Positions 8,787 to 18,712 of a stretch of 64,000 nt of DNA are shown here, in pieces. The number at the start of each line of letters is the position of its first letter. Position 1 is the stretch's first letter. The stretch lies in the NCBI GenBank assembly GCA_017610175.1, contig JAFCCO010000005.1, positions 1-64,000 on the forward strand. The letters are read 5' to 3'. The notes under the pieces are model-generated. The model made no database searches, was not told the DNA's origin, and saw only the letters and a list, made by a program, of their open reading frames with translations. The position numbers were made by a program, and so were the translations under genes. The DNA is from Candidatus Iainarchaeum sp. (lineage in GTDB: Archaea; Iainarchaeota; Iainarchaeia; Iainarchaeales; GCA-2688035).

Positions 8787-10415
8787 ATGAAACCGGATGA
8801 AATAAAGCGGCTTCCGGCCGCTGAATCACTGCTTTACGCAGACGGGCTTAAGGAGAACGAGATTGGCAAACCGTTTATTGCGGTTGCCAACTCATTCAAT
8901 GAGATAACACCCGGCCACATCCACCTCAACAAGCTTGTTGAGCACGTAAAGCGCGGAATCCGGGAAGTGGGGGCAATTCCCTTCGAATTCAACACAATTG
9001 GGGTGTGCGACGGCATAGCAATGGGGCACGAAGGAATGAAGTACTCTCTTCCAAGCCGTGAAACCATTGCAGACAGCATTGAAGAAATGGTCAAAGCGCA
9101 CTCTGTGTTTGAGGGAATTGTTTTCATCGCCGCATGTGACAAGAACATTCCTGGACACCTCAAGGCAGCAGCCAGGCTCAATCTTCCATCAGTATTTGTT
9201 TCAGCAGGGCCAATGGCTCCGGGCGAATACGACGGCAAAAAAATCGGGGTAAAGGCCGCTTTTGAGGCAAAGGCACAGGTTGAACTTGGAAAGATTTCAA
9301 AGGAAGAATACAAAAAAATTGTATGCAGCGCGTGCCCGGGTGCGGGAACGTGCTCAGGGCTTTATACAGCAAACAGCATGGCTTGCGTAACCGAAGCATT
9401 AGGGCTTTCGCTCCCAATGTGCGCGACCGCAGCCGCACTCTCCGAGGACAAGAACAAAATTGCATACGAAAGCGGAAAACTCATAGTTAAACTTGTGAAG
9501 CAGGGAATTCTTGCAAGGGACATTATGACCGAGCAGGCTTTTGAAAACGCCCTCCGCCTTGACATGGCAATAGGGGCTTCCACAAACACAATGCTTCACG
9601 TGCCGGACATTGCAAAAGAGGCGGGCTTTGACTTTAGGCTTGAGCGCATTAATGAACTAAGCGAGGAAACCCCAACCCTTGTGAAGCTTGATCCTTCATC
9701 GGAATTCTTCATGTCCGACCTTCATGAGGCGGGAGGAATTCCGGCGGTAATGGCCGAACTCAAACCAAAGGGCCTTATTCAGGACACTGCAACAGTTCAA
9801 GGAAGCCTTTTTGACAGGCTTGCAAACGCTGAACTCAAGGACAATAAGGTTATTCGTGCGATTGAAAATCCTTACGACAAAAGCGGCGGAATTGCAATCC
9901 TGTACGGAAACCTTGCGGAACAAGGCTCTGTAATTAAAACAAGCGGAATCTCCCCAAAATTCCCAAAGGTTTTTGAGGGAAAAGCCGTTGCATTTGATTC
10001 AGAGGATGAGGCAAACGAGTTCATCAACTCGGGAAAGGTTGAGAAGGGCTCAGTTCTTGTAATTAGATACGAGGGGCCTGTTGGAGGCCCGGGAATGCGC
10101 GAAATGCTTTACCCAACGGCGGGAATTTCAGGCCTTGGCCTTGACACCAATGTGGCTCTGCTGACAGACGGGAGATTTTCAGGAGCAACCCACGGCGCTT
10201 CAATCGGGCACATTGCGCCTGAAGCGGCAGTTGGCGGAAACATTGCACTGGTTGAAAACGGGGACGCAATCAAAATTGATTTGGACAAGCGAAGAATAGA
10301 CCTTCTCGTTGATGAGGCGAAGCTTGCAAAAAGGCGTGAAAAATGGGGCAAGGACTTCAGGCTCAAAGAGCTTCCTGAAGGGGTTTTAAAGAATTTCCGA
10401 CAAAGATTTCTATAA
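8787..10415 (+). CDS. ilvD: Dihydroxy-acid dehydratase
   Basis: [50 protein letters not shown] 8787 preferred over longer ORF. Confidence 0.95.
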   Translation: MKPDEIKRLPAAESLLYADGLKENEIGKPFIAVANSFNEITPGHIHLNKLVEHVKRGIREVGAIPFEFNTIGVCDGIAMGHEGMKYSLPSRETIADSIEEMVKAHSVFEGIVFIAACDKNIPGHLKAAARLNLPSVFVSAGPMAPGEYDGKKIGVKAAFEAKAQVELGKISKEEYKKIVCSACPGAGTCSGLYTANSMACVTEALGLSLPMCATAAALSEDKNKIAYESGKLIVKLVKQGILARDIMTEQAFENALRLDMAIGASTNTMLHVPDIAKEAGFDFRLERINELSEETPTLVKLDPSSEFFMSDLHEAGGIPAVMAELKPKGLIQDTATVQGSLFDRLANAELKDNKVIRAIENPYDKSGGIAILYGNLAEQGSVIKTSGISPKFPKVFEGKAVAFDSEDEANEFINSGKVEKGSVLVIRYEGPVGGPGMREMLYPTAGISGLGLDTNVALLTDGRFSGATHGASIGHIAPEAAVGGNIALVENGDAIKIDLDKRRIDLLVDEAKLAKRREKWGKDFRLKELPEGVLKNFRQRFL

Positions 10416-10425
10416 GGTGAATCAA

Positions 10426-11688
10426 ATGAAACAGACAATAACCGAGAAGATTCTTGCCGCACACTGTGGCAGAGACAGCGTAAGCCCAGGCGAGCTCATA
10501 GAGGCAAACGTAGACCTCTGCTTTGCAAACGATATCACAGCCCCAATTTCAATAAAGGCATTCAGGGAAGCGGGCATTAAAGAGGTCTTTGACAAGGAAA
10601 AAGTTCTCCTGATTCCCGACCATTTCACCCCAAACAAGGACATTAAGGCAGCAGAGCAGGTTAAATTGATGCGCGAGTTTGCAAAGGAGCAGGAACTTGC
10701 AAACTTCTTTGATGTGGGCAGGGTTGGAATCGAACACGTTTTCATCCACGAACAGGGTTTCTCCGTTCCAGGGCAGGTAATTGTTGGGGCGGACTCACAC
10801 ACATGCACTTACGGAGCACTCGGAGCATTCTCAACAGGAGTTGGCTCAACAGATGTTGCTGCGGCAATGGCCCTTGGAAAGCTCTGGCTTAAGGTTCCGG
10901 AGTCAATGCAGTTCAATTACACAGGAAAGCTCTCAAAATATGTTTCAGGAAAGGACCTTATTCTCTTCACCATCGGCCAGATGGGGGTGGGCGGTGCGCT
11001 CTACAATGCAATGGAGTTCAGGGGCTCCACAATCAGGTCCCTTTCAATGGACAGCAGGTTCAGCATGTGCAATATGGCAATTGAGGCCGGTGCAAAGAAC
11101 GGAATAATTGAACCGGACGGCCGCACGCTTTCATATGTTAAGCAGCACTCCAAAAAGAAGTTCAAAACCTACAAGTCTGACAAGGGCGCAAACTACAGCG
11201 ACGAGTTTTTCTGGGACGCGTCAGTCATTGAGCCACAGGTGGCGTACCCGCACCTTCCTGAGAACACAAAACCAGTTTCAGAGGCTTCAGGAATTGAAAT
11301 TCAGCAAAGTGTAATTGGAAGCTGCACAAACGGGCGAATTGAGGACATGCGCGTTGCCGCAAAAATATTCAAGGGAAAGAAGCTTGCACCCGGAACAAGG
11401 TGTGTAATCCTTCCGGGTTCACAGGAAGTTTATCTTGATTGCATAAAAAAGGGGTTTGTGGAGATATTTGTCAAGGCAGGCTGTTCCTTTTCAACCCCGA
11501 CCTGCGGGCCATGCCTTGGAGGGCACATGGGTGTTCTTGCGGCTGGAGAAAAGGCAATCAGCACCACAAACAGAAACTTTGTGGGCCGAATGGGCCACGT
11601 AAAGAGCGAAGTTTATCTCTCCAACCCGGCTGTTGCGGCAGCTTCCGCAATTGCGGGAAAGATAGTGCACCCGGAGGAAATAAAATGA
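10426..11688 (+). CDS. leuC: 3-isopropylmalate dehydratase large subunit
   Basis: Aconitase family: [47 protein letters not shown]. Confidence 0.93.
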   Translation: MKQTITEKILAAHCGRDSVSPGELIEANVDLCFANDITAPISIKAFREAGIKEVFDKEKVLLIPDHFTPNKDIKAAEQVKLMREFAKEQELANFFDVGRVGIEHVFIHEQGFSVPGQVIVGADSHTCTYGALGAFSTGVGSTDVAAAMALGKLWLKVPESMQFNYTGKLSKYVSGKDLILFTIGQMGVGGALYNAMEFRGSTIRSLSMDSRFSMCNMAIEAGAKNGIIEPDGRTLSYVKQHSKKKFKTYKSDKGANYSDEFFWDASVIEPQVAYPHLPENTKPVSEASGIEIQQSVIGSCTNGRIEDMRVAAKIFKGKKLAPGTRCVILPGSQEVYLDCIKKGFVEIFVKAGCSFSTPTCGPCLGGHMGVLAAGEKAISTTNRNFVGRMGHVKSEVYLSNPAVAAASAIAGKIVHPEEIK

Positions 11689-12179
11689 AGCTCAAGGGAA
11701 AAGCATGGTCGTTTAAGGACAACATTGACACAGATGTAATTATTCCCGCAAGGCACCTGGTCACATCAGACCCTGACGAGCTTGCAGGGTATTGTATGGA
11801 GGACATAGATCCGGACTTTGCAAAGAAAATTTCCAAAGGGGACATTATTGTTGCAGGAAAGAATTTTGGATGCGGTTCAAGCAGGGAACACGCCCCTATT
11901 GCAATAAAGCACTTGGGCATTTCATGCGTTATCGCGGAATCTTTTGCAAGAATCTTCTACAGAAACAGCATAAACATGGGCCTTCCAATTTTTGAGTGTC
12001 CCGAAGCCGTTAAGAAAATAAGGGCAGGGGACAAGCTTGAGGTTGATGCCGAAACAGGGATTATCACAAACGTTTCAAAAAACGAAACTTACAAGGCACA
12101 GGCAATGCCTGAGTTCATAAGAAAAATTATAAAACTTGGCGGTCTAATGGAGTACGTAAAGCAGGAAGTGAAAAAATAA
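11685..12179 (+). CDS. leuD: 3-isopropylmalate dehydratase small subunit
   Basis: [36 protein letters not shown] 11685 overlaps leuC stop. Confidence 0.93.
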   Translation: MKLKGKAWSFKDNIDTDVIIPARHLVTSDPDELAGYCMEDIDPDFAKKISKGDIIVAGKNFGCGSSREHAPIAIKHLGISCVIAESFARIFYRNSINMGLPIFECPEAVKKIRAGDKLEVDAETGIITNVSKNETYKAQAMPEFIRKIIKLGGLMEYVKQEVKK

Positions 12180-13249
12180 TGGCCAAGAAATTTAAGATAG
12201 CGGTTCTTCCGGGTGACGGAATCGGCGCAGAGATAATGCCTCCCGCAGTTGAGGTTCTCAAAAAAGTTGGCGAAATGTTTTCGGTTGAGTTTGAATTCAC
12301 CGAAGCAAAGATTGGATGGGCTGCTTACCCTGAATTTAAGACATGCCTGCCCAAAGAGACACTTGATGTTTGCAAAAACTCGGACGTAATCCTTTTTGGG
12401 GCAATTGGGGATCCAAAAGCGGACAAGCTTCCGCCGGAGGAAAGGCCTGAGCGGGCGGCGCTTCTCCCCCTTAGAAAGGAGTTTGACCTTTACGCAAACC
12501 TTCGCCCTGCGATGGTGTTCAAATCACTTGCAAATGCATCCCCGCTCAAATCCGAAATAATTGGCGAGGGCTTTGATGTGCTTGTGGTGCGCGAGCTCAC
12601 AAGCGGAATTTACTTTGGAGAACCAAAGCAGCTTTCGGAAAGTGAGGGCTTTGATACCATGCGTTACAAAAAAGAGGAAGTTGAGCGAATTGCAAAGGTT
12701 GCTTTCGAAGCCGCAATGAAGCGTTCAAAAAAAGTGCACAGCATTGACAAGTCCAACGTTCTCCAGTCAATGGTCCTTTGGAGGGAAACTGTCGGAAGCG
12801 TTGCAAAGAATTATCCTAAAGTGGAGCTTGAAAACCTTTACGTTGACAATGCGGCAATGCAGCTTGTCAAAAACCCAAAGCAGTTTGATGTGATTCTTGC
12901 GGGAAACCTGTTTGGGGACATCCTTAGCGACGAGGCCGCAATGCTCACCGGAAGCATTGGCATGCTCCCGTCGGCTTCACTCAACGAATCAGGCTTTGGC
13001 CTTTACGAGCCTGTTCACGGTTCTGCGCCCGATATTGCTGGAAAGAACATTGCAAACCCGATTGCGCAAATTCTTTCAGCCGCAATGTTATGCAAGTACT
13101 CTTTCGGCCTTAACGAGGCGCATGACGCAATCTTTAAGGCGGTTGAATCGGTTCTTGACAAGGGCATTAGAACAGTGGACATAGCTGCGGGCAATGAGTC
13201 TGTTGGAACAAAGGAAATGGGCCAGGCAATTCTCAAAGAATTAGGTTGA
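12179..13249 (+). CDS. leuB: 3-isopropylmalate dehydrogenase
   Basis: VLPGDGIGAEIMP; VRELTSGIYFG; YEPVHGSAPDIAGKNIANP. Confidence 0.94.
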   Translation: MAKKFKIAVLPGDGIGAEIMPPAVEVLKKVGEMFSVEFEFTEAKIGWAAYPEFKTCLPKETLDVCKNSDVILFGAIGDPKADKLPPEERPERAALLPLRKEFDLYANLRPAMVFKSLANASPLKSEIIGEGFDVLVVRELTSGIYFGEPKQLSESEGFDTMRYKKEEVERIAKVAFEAAMKRSKKVHSIDKSNVLQSMVLWRETVGSVAKNYPKVELENLYVDNAAMQLVKNPKQFDVILAGNLFGDILSDEAAMLTGSIGMLPSASLNESGFGLYEPVHGSAPDIAGKNIANPIAQILSAAMLCKYSFGLNEAHDAIFKAVESVLDKGIRTVDIAAGNESVGTKEMGQAILKELG

Positions 13250-14308
13250 TTTTTTAGGCCTTGCCCTTTTAGCAATCTTTTTTCCGCTTCCCTCTGAAAT
13301 ATGTGCCTTTACAAACTTGCGAATCGTCATCTTTCCGCGGGTTGTCTTGAACTTGGTGTTAAAATGTGTGCTGTCAGCTGCACTTCTTTTGTGCGCAAAC
13401 CTCAGCTGCTTTTCGTGGAACACCTGTGGGAAATTTGACTGCCAGCCCGGCTTATGTTTTACTCTGCCTTTTGTGCCCCTTCCTCTTTTTGTCGGGTCAA
13501 AGAGAACAAGTGCGGTTTCGTTTCCAAATGCCTGCTGTGAAATTCTTTTGATTGGGGCCTTTTCCGCTCTTGGAACCTCAAGCGTTTTAGCCCTTCCAAA
13601 TGCCTTTTTGAATCTTTCAAATGATTTTGGGACTTCCCTGTAACTGGCGGCGTCAACAAACAAAACAATCGGGTTTGCCCGCTTCATTATTGAGCTGAAT
13701 CTTCTTCTAACCGCGCGCGGATCTGTAAACCAGTTTGTAAAATATTCCCTTAGCCCAGGTTCCCCAACCGAAGCCATTTTGTAATCGTCAACTGCAAAAA
13801 CAAAGGAGTCAATTTTTCCCTCTTTCAGTGCCTTGCCTGCAACCTTAAGTGCGGCAGCCTCCCTTAATTGCCTGACAACATCCCTGGACACCCTTCCAGT
13901 CCTTGCCTCTTCATTTGCCTTAGTCCACTCGTGCTGTTTCTTTAATTCCTCAACAGCCCACTTTCTCTTCTTTTTTCCAATTACCTGCGCTGAAATTCCC
14001 TCTATCGCAGGCTTGTAGATTGAGCCTGTCCGCGCATTGCATATCACAAGCACAGGCCTTTTGTGGTTCCTGCTCAGCGCATTTGCCGCAAGGTTAACAC
14101 GCCTTGCTTCTACCGCTGAAAATTTTGCCTGGGCCTCAATTTCCCTTAGTTTAAGTGAGGGGTCAGGTACATTGAATTCGTTTGGGTTTAGTTTGCGGTC
14201 ACGCCATATTAGCGTATTTCTTTCCTTTCTGTCTGTAAAAACTAGTCCCGGATTTTTCACTCTTTTTTTTCTCTTTTTGCTTTGCCTCGGTTTTCTCATC
14301 GAACTCAC
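13241..14308 (-). CDS. Basic protein of unknown function (about 350 aa)
   Basis: Long ORF with K/R-rich N-terminus, short overlap with leuB 3' end; no recognisable family. Confidence 0.7.
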   Translation of the reverse strand: MSSMRKPRQSKKRKKRVKNPGLVFTDRKERNTLIWRDRKLNPNEFNVPDPSLKLREIEAQAKFSAVEARRVNLAANALSRNHKRPVLVICNARTGSIYKPAIEGISAQVIGKKKRKWAVEELKKQHEWTKANEEARTGRVSRDVVRQLREAAALKVAGKALKEGKIDSFVFAVDDYKMASVGEPGLREYFTNWFTDPRAVRRRFSSIMKRANPIVLFVDAASYREVPKSFERFKKAFGRAKTLEVPRAEKAPIKRISQQAFGNETALVLFDPTKRGRGTKGRVKHKPGWQSNFPQVFHEKQLRFAHKRSAADSTHFNTKFKTTRGKMTIRKFVKAHISEGSGKKIAKRARPKKST

Positions 14309-15342
14309 TCGATTTTGACGCCTTGGCCCTTTACAGCCTTTCCGATTGCCCAGGCTTCCTCGCCGAGCTCTGTCGCTTTCTTCAGAACTGCGTTTGCATC
14401 GCTTTCACTTACAATCAGAACCATTCCCGAACCCATGTTAAATGTCCTGAACATGTCCTGTTCGGGCACTTCTCCCTTTTCCTGAATCAGCTTGAATATT
14501 TTCTGTGTCCTTAGCTTTTCCTTTTCAATCGCAACACCTATTCCGTCCGGCAAGACTCTTTTGATGTTGTCGAACAAGCCGCCTCCGGTAATATGCGCAA
14601 TTCCTTTCAGCTCAAACTCTTTCATCAATGAATTAACCGTTTTGCTGTAAGCCCTGTGCGGTTCAAGCAATGCTTCCCCGATACTTTGCTCCATTCCGTC
14701 CGGCTTGTCGTTCACATCAAATCCCGCAACCTCAAAGAGCACATTTCTTGCAAGGCTGAATCCGTTTGTGTGAAGCCCCGAACTCTTTAATGAAATCAGT
14801 ACGTTTCCTTCTTCAATCTTTGACCCGTCAACCATTTTGCCCTTTTCCGCAATTCCGGTAATTGCTCCGACAATATCTGTTTCGTTTTCACAGTATACTC
14901 CAGGCATTTCAGCGGTCTCGCCCGCAATCAGTGAAACTCCTGCTTCCTTGCAGGCCCCAGCCATTCCCTTCACAATCTGCTCGATTTTTGCGGGCTCAAG
15001 CTTGCTGCTTGCAACATAGTCCACAAAAAACCAGGGTTCTGCTCCGCAGCATGCGATGTCGTTGCATGAGTGGTTCACAATGTCTTTTCCAACCGAATCC
15101 CATTTGCTCATTTTGGAGGCAACATTTGTTTTTGTTCCCACCCCGTCAATGCTTGTAATCAGAACAGGATTTTCAAACTCCTTTAGCTTTGCCGCATCAA
15201 TGCATCCGCCGAATGCTCCAACGTCAAGCAGCACGTCTTTGGTAAAGGTGCTTTTAACATGTCCCTTAATGCGCTTTACGGCTTCGTTTCCGGCATCAAT
15301 GTCCACTCCCGCATCCTTGTAAGTTACAGCCATTTTAATCAT
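14305..15342 (-). CDS. purM: Phosphoribosylformylglycinamidine cyclo-ligase
   Basis: YKDAGVDIDAGNEAV; ITSIDGVGTK; GETAEMPGVY; HITGGGLFDN. Confidence 0.94.
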   Translation of the reverse strand: MIKMAVTYKDAGVDIDAGNEAVKRIKGHVKSTFTKDVLLDVGAFGGCIDAAKLKEFENPVLITSIDGVGTKTNVASKMSKWDSVGKDIVNHSCNDIACCGAEPWFFVDYVASSKLEPAKIEQIVKGMAGACKEAGVSLIAGETAEMPGVYCENETDIVGAITGIAEKGKMVDGSKIEEGNVLISLKSSGLHTNGFSLARNVLFEVAGFDVNDKPDGMEQSIGEALLEPHRAYSKTVNSLMKEFELKGIAHITGGGLFDNIKRVLPDGIGVAIEKEKLRTQKIFKLIQEKGEVPEQDMFRTFNMGSGMVLIVSESDANAVLKKATELGEEAWAIGKAVKGQGVKIE

Positions 15343-15439
15343 ATGAATTAAAACAGGGAACCTTTAAATTGCTTTTCGCGCCGCTTTATTTCCTACAGAA
15401 GTATTATAAACTTAGGACTGCAAATTATTTGTGATTAGA

Positions 15440-15889
15440 ATGCCTTTTTGGAAAAAGAGAGCAAAACCCGCCGCTGACAAAACTGCAGCCGCTAAAAAGC
15501 CCGCACCCAAACCTGTTGAACCGGCGCCTGTGAAAAAGCGTGCAAAAGTATCTTCAGCTGAAGCGAGTGCTGCTCAACAGAAAAGAAGGGCGGAGAGTAT
15601 AGAGGTTGCAAAGCTTAGTGCAAAAGTGCCTGTTTTTGCGGCAGAATGCAAGAGAATCGGTGTTTCCCCTGCACAGGCATTCCTGAAAGCCCACAATATA
15701 ATTCTTACCGCAAAGGGAAAGGGTTGGGACAAGCTCAGGGCCCAAATTGCCGACAAGCTTGCGGTGGAAATGATTTCTCTTCCCGAGGAAAAAGCGCATA
15801 TGGCCCGCCAAATCGAGGCGCAGATTATTTCGAATTATATTACCCCTCTAATTAAGAAAGGCCTTTTAACCAAGGCAATGCTGGGCTAA
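15440..15889 (+). CDS. Hypothetical protein with Lys/Ala/Pro-rich N-terminus
   Basis: ORF with good coding composition in otherwise empty slot. Confidence 0.6.
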   Translation: MPFWKKRAKPAADKTAAAKKPAPKPVEPAPVKKRAKVSSAEASAAQQKRRAESIEVAKLSAKVPVFAAECKRIGVSPAQAFLKAHNIILTAKGKGWDKLRAQIADKLAVEMISLPEEKAHMARQIEAQIISNYITPLIKKGLLTKAMLG

Positions 15890-15924
15890 ACCGCTTTTTA
15901 AAGCCCCGAACTCTGCGAAAAGTA

Positions 15925-15930
15925 TTTAAA
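15925..15930 (+). promoter_or_regulatory. Putative TATA box of the aromatic leader-operon
   Basis: AAAAGTATTTAAAGAAC; about 25 nt downstream would start transcription close to ATG 15955 (near-leaderless). Confidence 0.55.
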
Positions 15931-15954
15931 GAACCTTGCCCTATAATTCACTAT

Positions 15955-16059
15955 ATGGAATGTGCAAACGCATTTATTGGTGCTGAAACTTTTCTTTTCA
16001 AAGTTTGCGCAGCCGTGGGCAAGTACTTTGCTTATTGGTATTTTTATTTTTTTGAGTAG
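15955..16059 (+). CDS. Putative aromatic-residue-rich leader peptide (34 aa): MECANAFIGAETFLFKVCAAVGKYFAYWYFYFFE
   Basis: Read directly; 9 of 10 residues 24-33 are Phe/Tyr/Trp; immediately precedes the aromatic biosynthesis operon and overlapping hairpins. Confidence 0.8.
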   Translation: MECANAFIGAETFLFKVCAAVGKYFAYWYFYFFE

Positions 16060-16114
16060 GCACCAGGCTACTCTCTGTTTTTAGCTTGGTTGCCAGGACT
16101 AACAAACGGAGAGT
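16060..16114 (+). promoter_or_regulatory. Putative attenuator: two mutually exclusive hairpins after the aromatic leader
   Basis: Hairpin A: GCACCAGGCTA 16060-16070 with TAGCTTGGTTGC 16082-16093 (11 bp, one bulge, one G-U). Hairpin B: 16070-16084 with 16099-16114 (ACTCTCTGTTT/AAACGGAGAGT plus TTAG/CTAA; one bulge, one G-U), with further pairing inside the loop. They share 16070 and 16082-16093. Confidence 0.7.
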
Positions 16115-16163
16115 TCACACTATAAAAATTTGATAGGGAAAAAAAGTTGGAGCGTGAAAAAAA

Positions 16164-16820
16164 ATGGAAATTTGGGTTGACAGTGCGGATATTGGTGAAG
16201 TAAAAAGAGTTCATGAACTTGGAATAGTTGACGGGGCAACAACAAACCCTTCCCTTTTTGCAAAGCAGAAAAGCAAGGATTTCAAGGGGGTTGTGAAGCA
16301 GATTGCTGACATAGTTAACGGGCCGGTTTCGGCAGAGGTTGTCGCAACAGATTTTGAGGGAATGGTGAGGCAGGCTGAAATTGTCTCAAAAATCCACAAA
16401 AACGTTGTAGTGAAAATTCCATGCATTCCTGACGGGCTCAAAGCCGTAAAGTACTGCAGTGACAACGGAATCAAGACAAATTATACCCTGACCTTTTCCG
16501 CAAACCAAATTCTTCTTGCTGCAAAAGCGGGAGCAACCTACACAAATGTATTCATTGGCAGGTTGGATGACGCAGGGCACAGCGGAATGGAGGTTGTAAG
16601 GGAAGCAATGCAGATTCTGAACAACTACAAGTTTGAAACAAAACTAATTGCGGCCTCAACAAGGCACCCTTTGCACATTAAGGAAGCGGCTTTGCTTGGA
16701 TGCCATGTGGCAACAGTTCCGCCCGCATTAATTGAAAAGCTAATAAAGCACCCGCTAACCGACGCAGGGCTCAAGCAGTTCCTTGCAGACTGGGAGAAAT
16801 GCGGCTGCAAAATTGAGTGA
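16164..16820 (+). CDS. tal: Transaldolase / fructose-6-phosphate aldolase (TalC/FSA-like)
   Basis: MEIWVDSADIGEVKR; DGATTNPSLFAKQ; VVKIPCIPDGLKAVK; TNYTLTFSANQ; FIGRLDDAG. Confidence 0.9.
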   Translation: MEIWVDSADIGEVKRVHELGIVDGATTNPSLFAKQKSKDFKGVVKQIADIVNGPVSAEVVATDFEGMVRQAEIVSKIHKNVVVKIPCIPDGLKAVKYCSDNGIKTNYTLTFSANQILLAAKAGATYTNVFIGRLDDAGHSGMEVVREAMQILNNYKFETKLIAASTRHPLHIKEAALLGCHVATVPPALIEKLIKHPLTDAGLKQFLADWEKCGCKIE

Positions 16821-16830
16821 GTGATTTAAA

Positions 16831-17904
16831 ATGGGGCTTGCTGAGAAAAGAAAAAAGATAGATTCAATTGACGAGAAGGTTCTTAACCTGCTTAGCCAGC
16901 GGGCTAAAGTTGCACAGGAAGTTGCAAAGGAAAAGGGCAAGAGCGGGACACAAATTTATGTGCCCGAGCGGGAAAGGTCGCTTCTCGAAAACCTTGTGAA
17001 GAAAAACAAGGGTCCGTTCAGCGGCAAGGCAATTGATTCAATTTACCGCGCAATAATTTCCGAGTGCCGTGCACTGGAAAGTTCAATGAAGGTTTGTTAT
17101 CTTGGCCCTGCAACAACATTCACGCACATGGCTGCGATAAAGAACTTTGGAAACTCAACCGAATTCATTCCAAAGGACAGCATCTCAGACGTATTTCACA
17201 ATGTGGAAAAAGGGGTTGCAGATTACGGTGTTGTCCCGGTTGAAAACAGCACAGAGGGCACAATTAACCACACGCTCGATATGTTCATTGATTCGGAGCT
17301 AAACATTGTGGCAGAAATCGTTCTTGACATAAAGCACTGCCTGCTTTCAAACCACAAGCTTAAGGAGATTAAGAAGGTGTACTCAAGGCCCACGGCCCTT
17401 GCGCAGTGCCGAAACTGGCTTGCGCAGAACCTGCCAAAGGCGGAACTTCTTGAGTCAAGCAGCACCGCAAAGGCAGCGGAATCAGTTACCCTGTACCACA
17501 GCAGTGCGGCAATTTCCTCAGAGCTTGCGGCAAAGGAATTCGGGCTTGACATTCTTGCAAGAAACATTCAGGACAACCCATACAATGCCACAAGGTTCTT
17601 TGTGGTTGGAAAAACCAAGCCAAAGAAGGCAAACAAGAACAAGACAAGCATAATGTTCTCAGTAAAGCACGAGCCCGGCTCACTTTTCAGGGCGCTAAAG
17701 TCTTTTTCGGACGGGAAAGTAAACATGACCAAAATTGAGTCAAGGCCAACCCGCAGGAAAGGCTGGGAAGTCGTGTTCTTCATAGATTTTGAGGGGCACT
17801 TAGAGGATGACACAGCCAAAAAAGTGCTCGCAGACATGCAGAAGAACTGCTTATTTGTAAAAATACTTGGCTCATACCCTATGGAGGTAAGTGTCAGTGA
17901 GTAA
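16831..17904 (+). CDS. pheA: Bifunctional chorismate mutase / prephenate dehydratase (P-protein)
   Basis: N-terminal AroQ-like CM helix; [35 protein letters not shown]-terminal ACT with [19 protein letters not shown]. Confidence 0.93.
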   Translation: MGLAEKRKKIDSIDEKVLNLLSQRAKVAQEVAKEKGKSGTQIYVPERERSLLENLVKKNKGPFSGKAIDSIYRAIISECRALESSMKVCYLGPATTFTHMAAIKNFGNSTEFIPKDSISDVFHNVEKGVADYGVVPVENSTEGTINHTLDMFIDSELNIVAEIVLDIKHCLLSNHKLKEIKKVYSRPTALAQCRNWLAQNLPKAELLESSSTAKAAESVTLYHSSAAISSELAAKEFGLDILARNIQDNPYNATRFFVVGKTKPKKANKNKTSIMFSVKHEPGSLFRALKSFSDGKVNMTKIESRPTRRKGWEVVFFIDFEGHLEDDTAKKVLADMQKNCLFVKILGSYPMEVSVSE

Positions 17905-18712
17905 AAGCATTGCCGAGCTTGGAGAAATTTCCAAAACGGTTCGCCGTGAAATCCTTAAAATGATTACAAAGGCGGGAAGCGGCCATCCGGGCGGCAGCCT
18001 AAGCTCAACCGATTTGGTTGTAGCGCTTTACTTCTCCAAGATGAAGCACGATTCAGGCAATCCAACAGACCCTGAGAGGGACAAGTTTGTTCTAAGCAAG
18101 GGGCATGCGTGCCCGCTTTTGTACGCGGTGCTTGCGGAGGCGGGATACTTTCCCAAAGAAGAGCTTTCATCGCTTAGAAAACTCGGTTCAATTCTGCAGG
18201 GGCACCCCGACAGGAACAAGGTTCCGGGAATTGAGGCTTCAACAGGAAGCCTTGGCCAGGGGCTAAGCATTGCAAATGGAATAGCGCTTGCCGACAGGCT
18301 TGATAAAAGAAACTCAAGAACCTACTGCCTTCTTGGCTGCGGTGAATCGCAGGAAGGGCAGGTTTGGGAGGCCGCAATGGCTGCGGCACACTACAAGCTT
18401 GATAACCTTTGCGCAATAATTGACAAAAACAACCTGCAAATAGACGGCAAAACATGCGAGGTAATGAACATCGAGCCTGTTGCTGAGAAATGGATGGCCT
18501 TTGGCTGGAATGTTATTGAAATTGACGGCCACAACTTTGGCGAAATACTCAAGGCATTTGATGAGTCCAAAAAAGTCAAGGGAAAGCCCACGATGATTGT
18601 CGCAAAAACCGTTAAGGGAAAGGGCGTTTCGTTCATGGAAAACGTCTGCGGTTTCCACGGGAAGGCATTAACCGAGGAAGAGCTTGCAAAGGCAGTGGAG
18701 GAACTCAAATGA
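17891..18712 (+). CDS. Transketolase, N-terminal subunit
   Basis: ThDP half: [40 protein letters not shown]-like [14 protein letters not shown]. Confidence 0.93.
   Translation: MSVSKSIAELGEISKTVRREILKMITKAGSGHPGGSLSSTDLVVALYFSKMKHDSGNPTDPERDKFVLSKGHACPLLYAVLAEAGYFPKEELSSLRKLGSILQGHPDRNKVPGIEASTGSLGQGLSIANGIALADRLDKRNSRTYCLLGCGESQEGQVWEAAMAAAHYKLDNLCAIIDKNNLQIDGKTCEVMNIEPVAEKWMAFGWNVIEIDGHNFGEILKAFDESKKVKGKPTMIVAKTVKGKGVSFMENVCGFHGKALTEEELAKAVEELK

Noticed and set aside
222-8829. Many ORF-track entries on the strand opposite to assigned genes
   Set aside because: They overlap strongly supported coding genes, have biased composition and no recognisable motifs.
16118-16130. CACTATAAAAATTT as an internal TATA box for tal
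   Set aside because: Possible, and would bypass the leader, but the TTTAAA box before the leader ORF is an equally good promoter and explains the leader; left as an alternative to test by start-site mapping.
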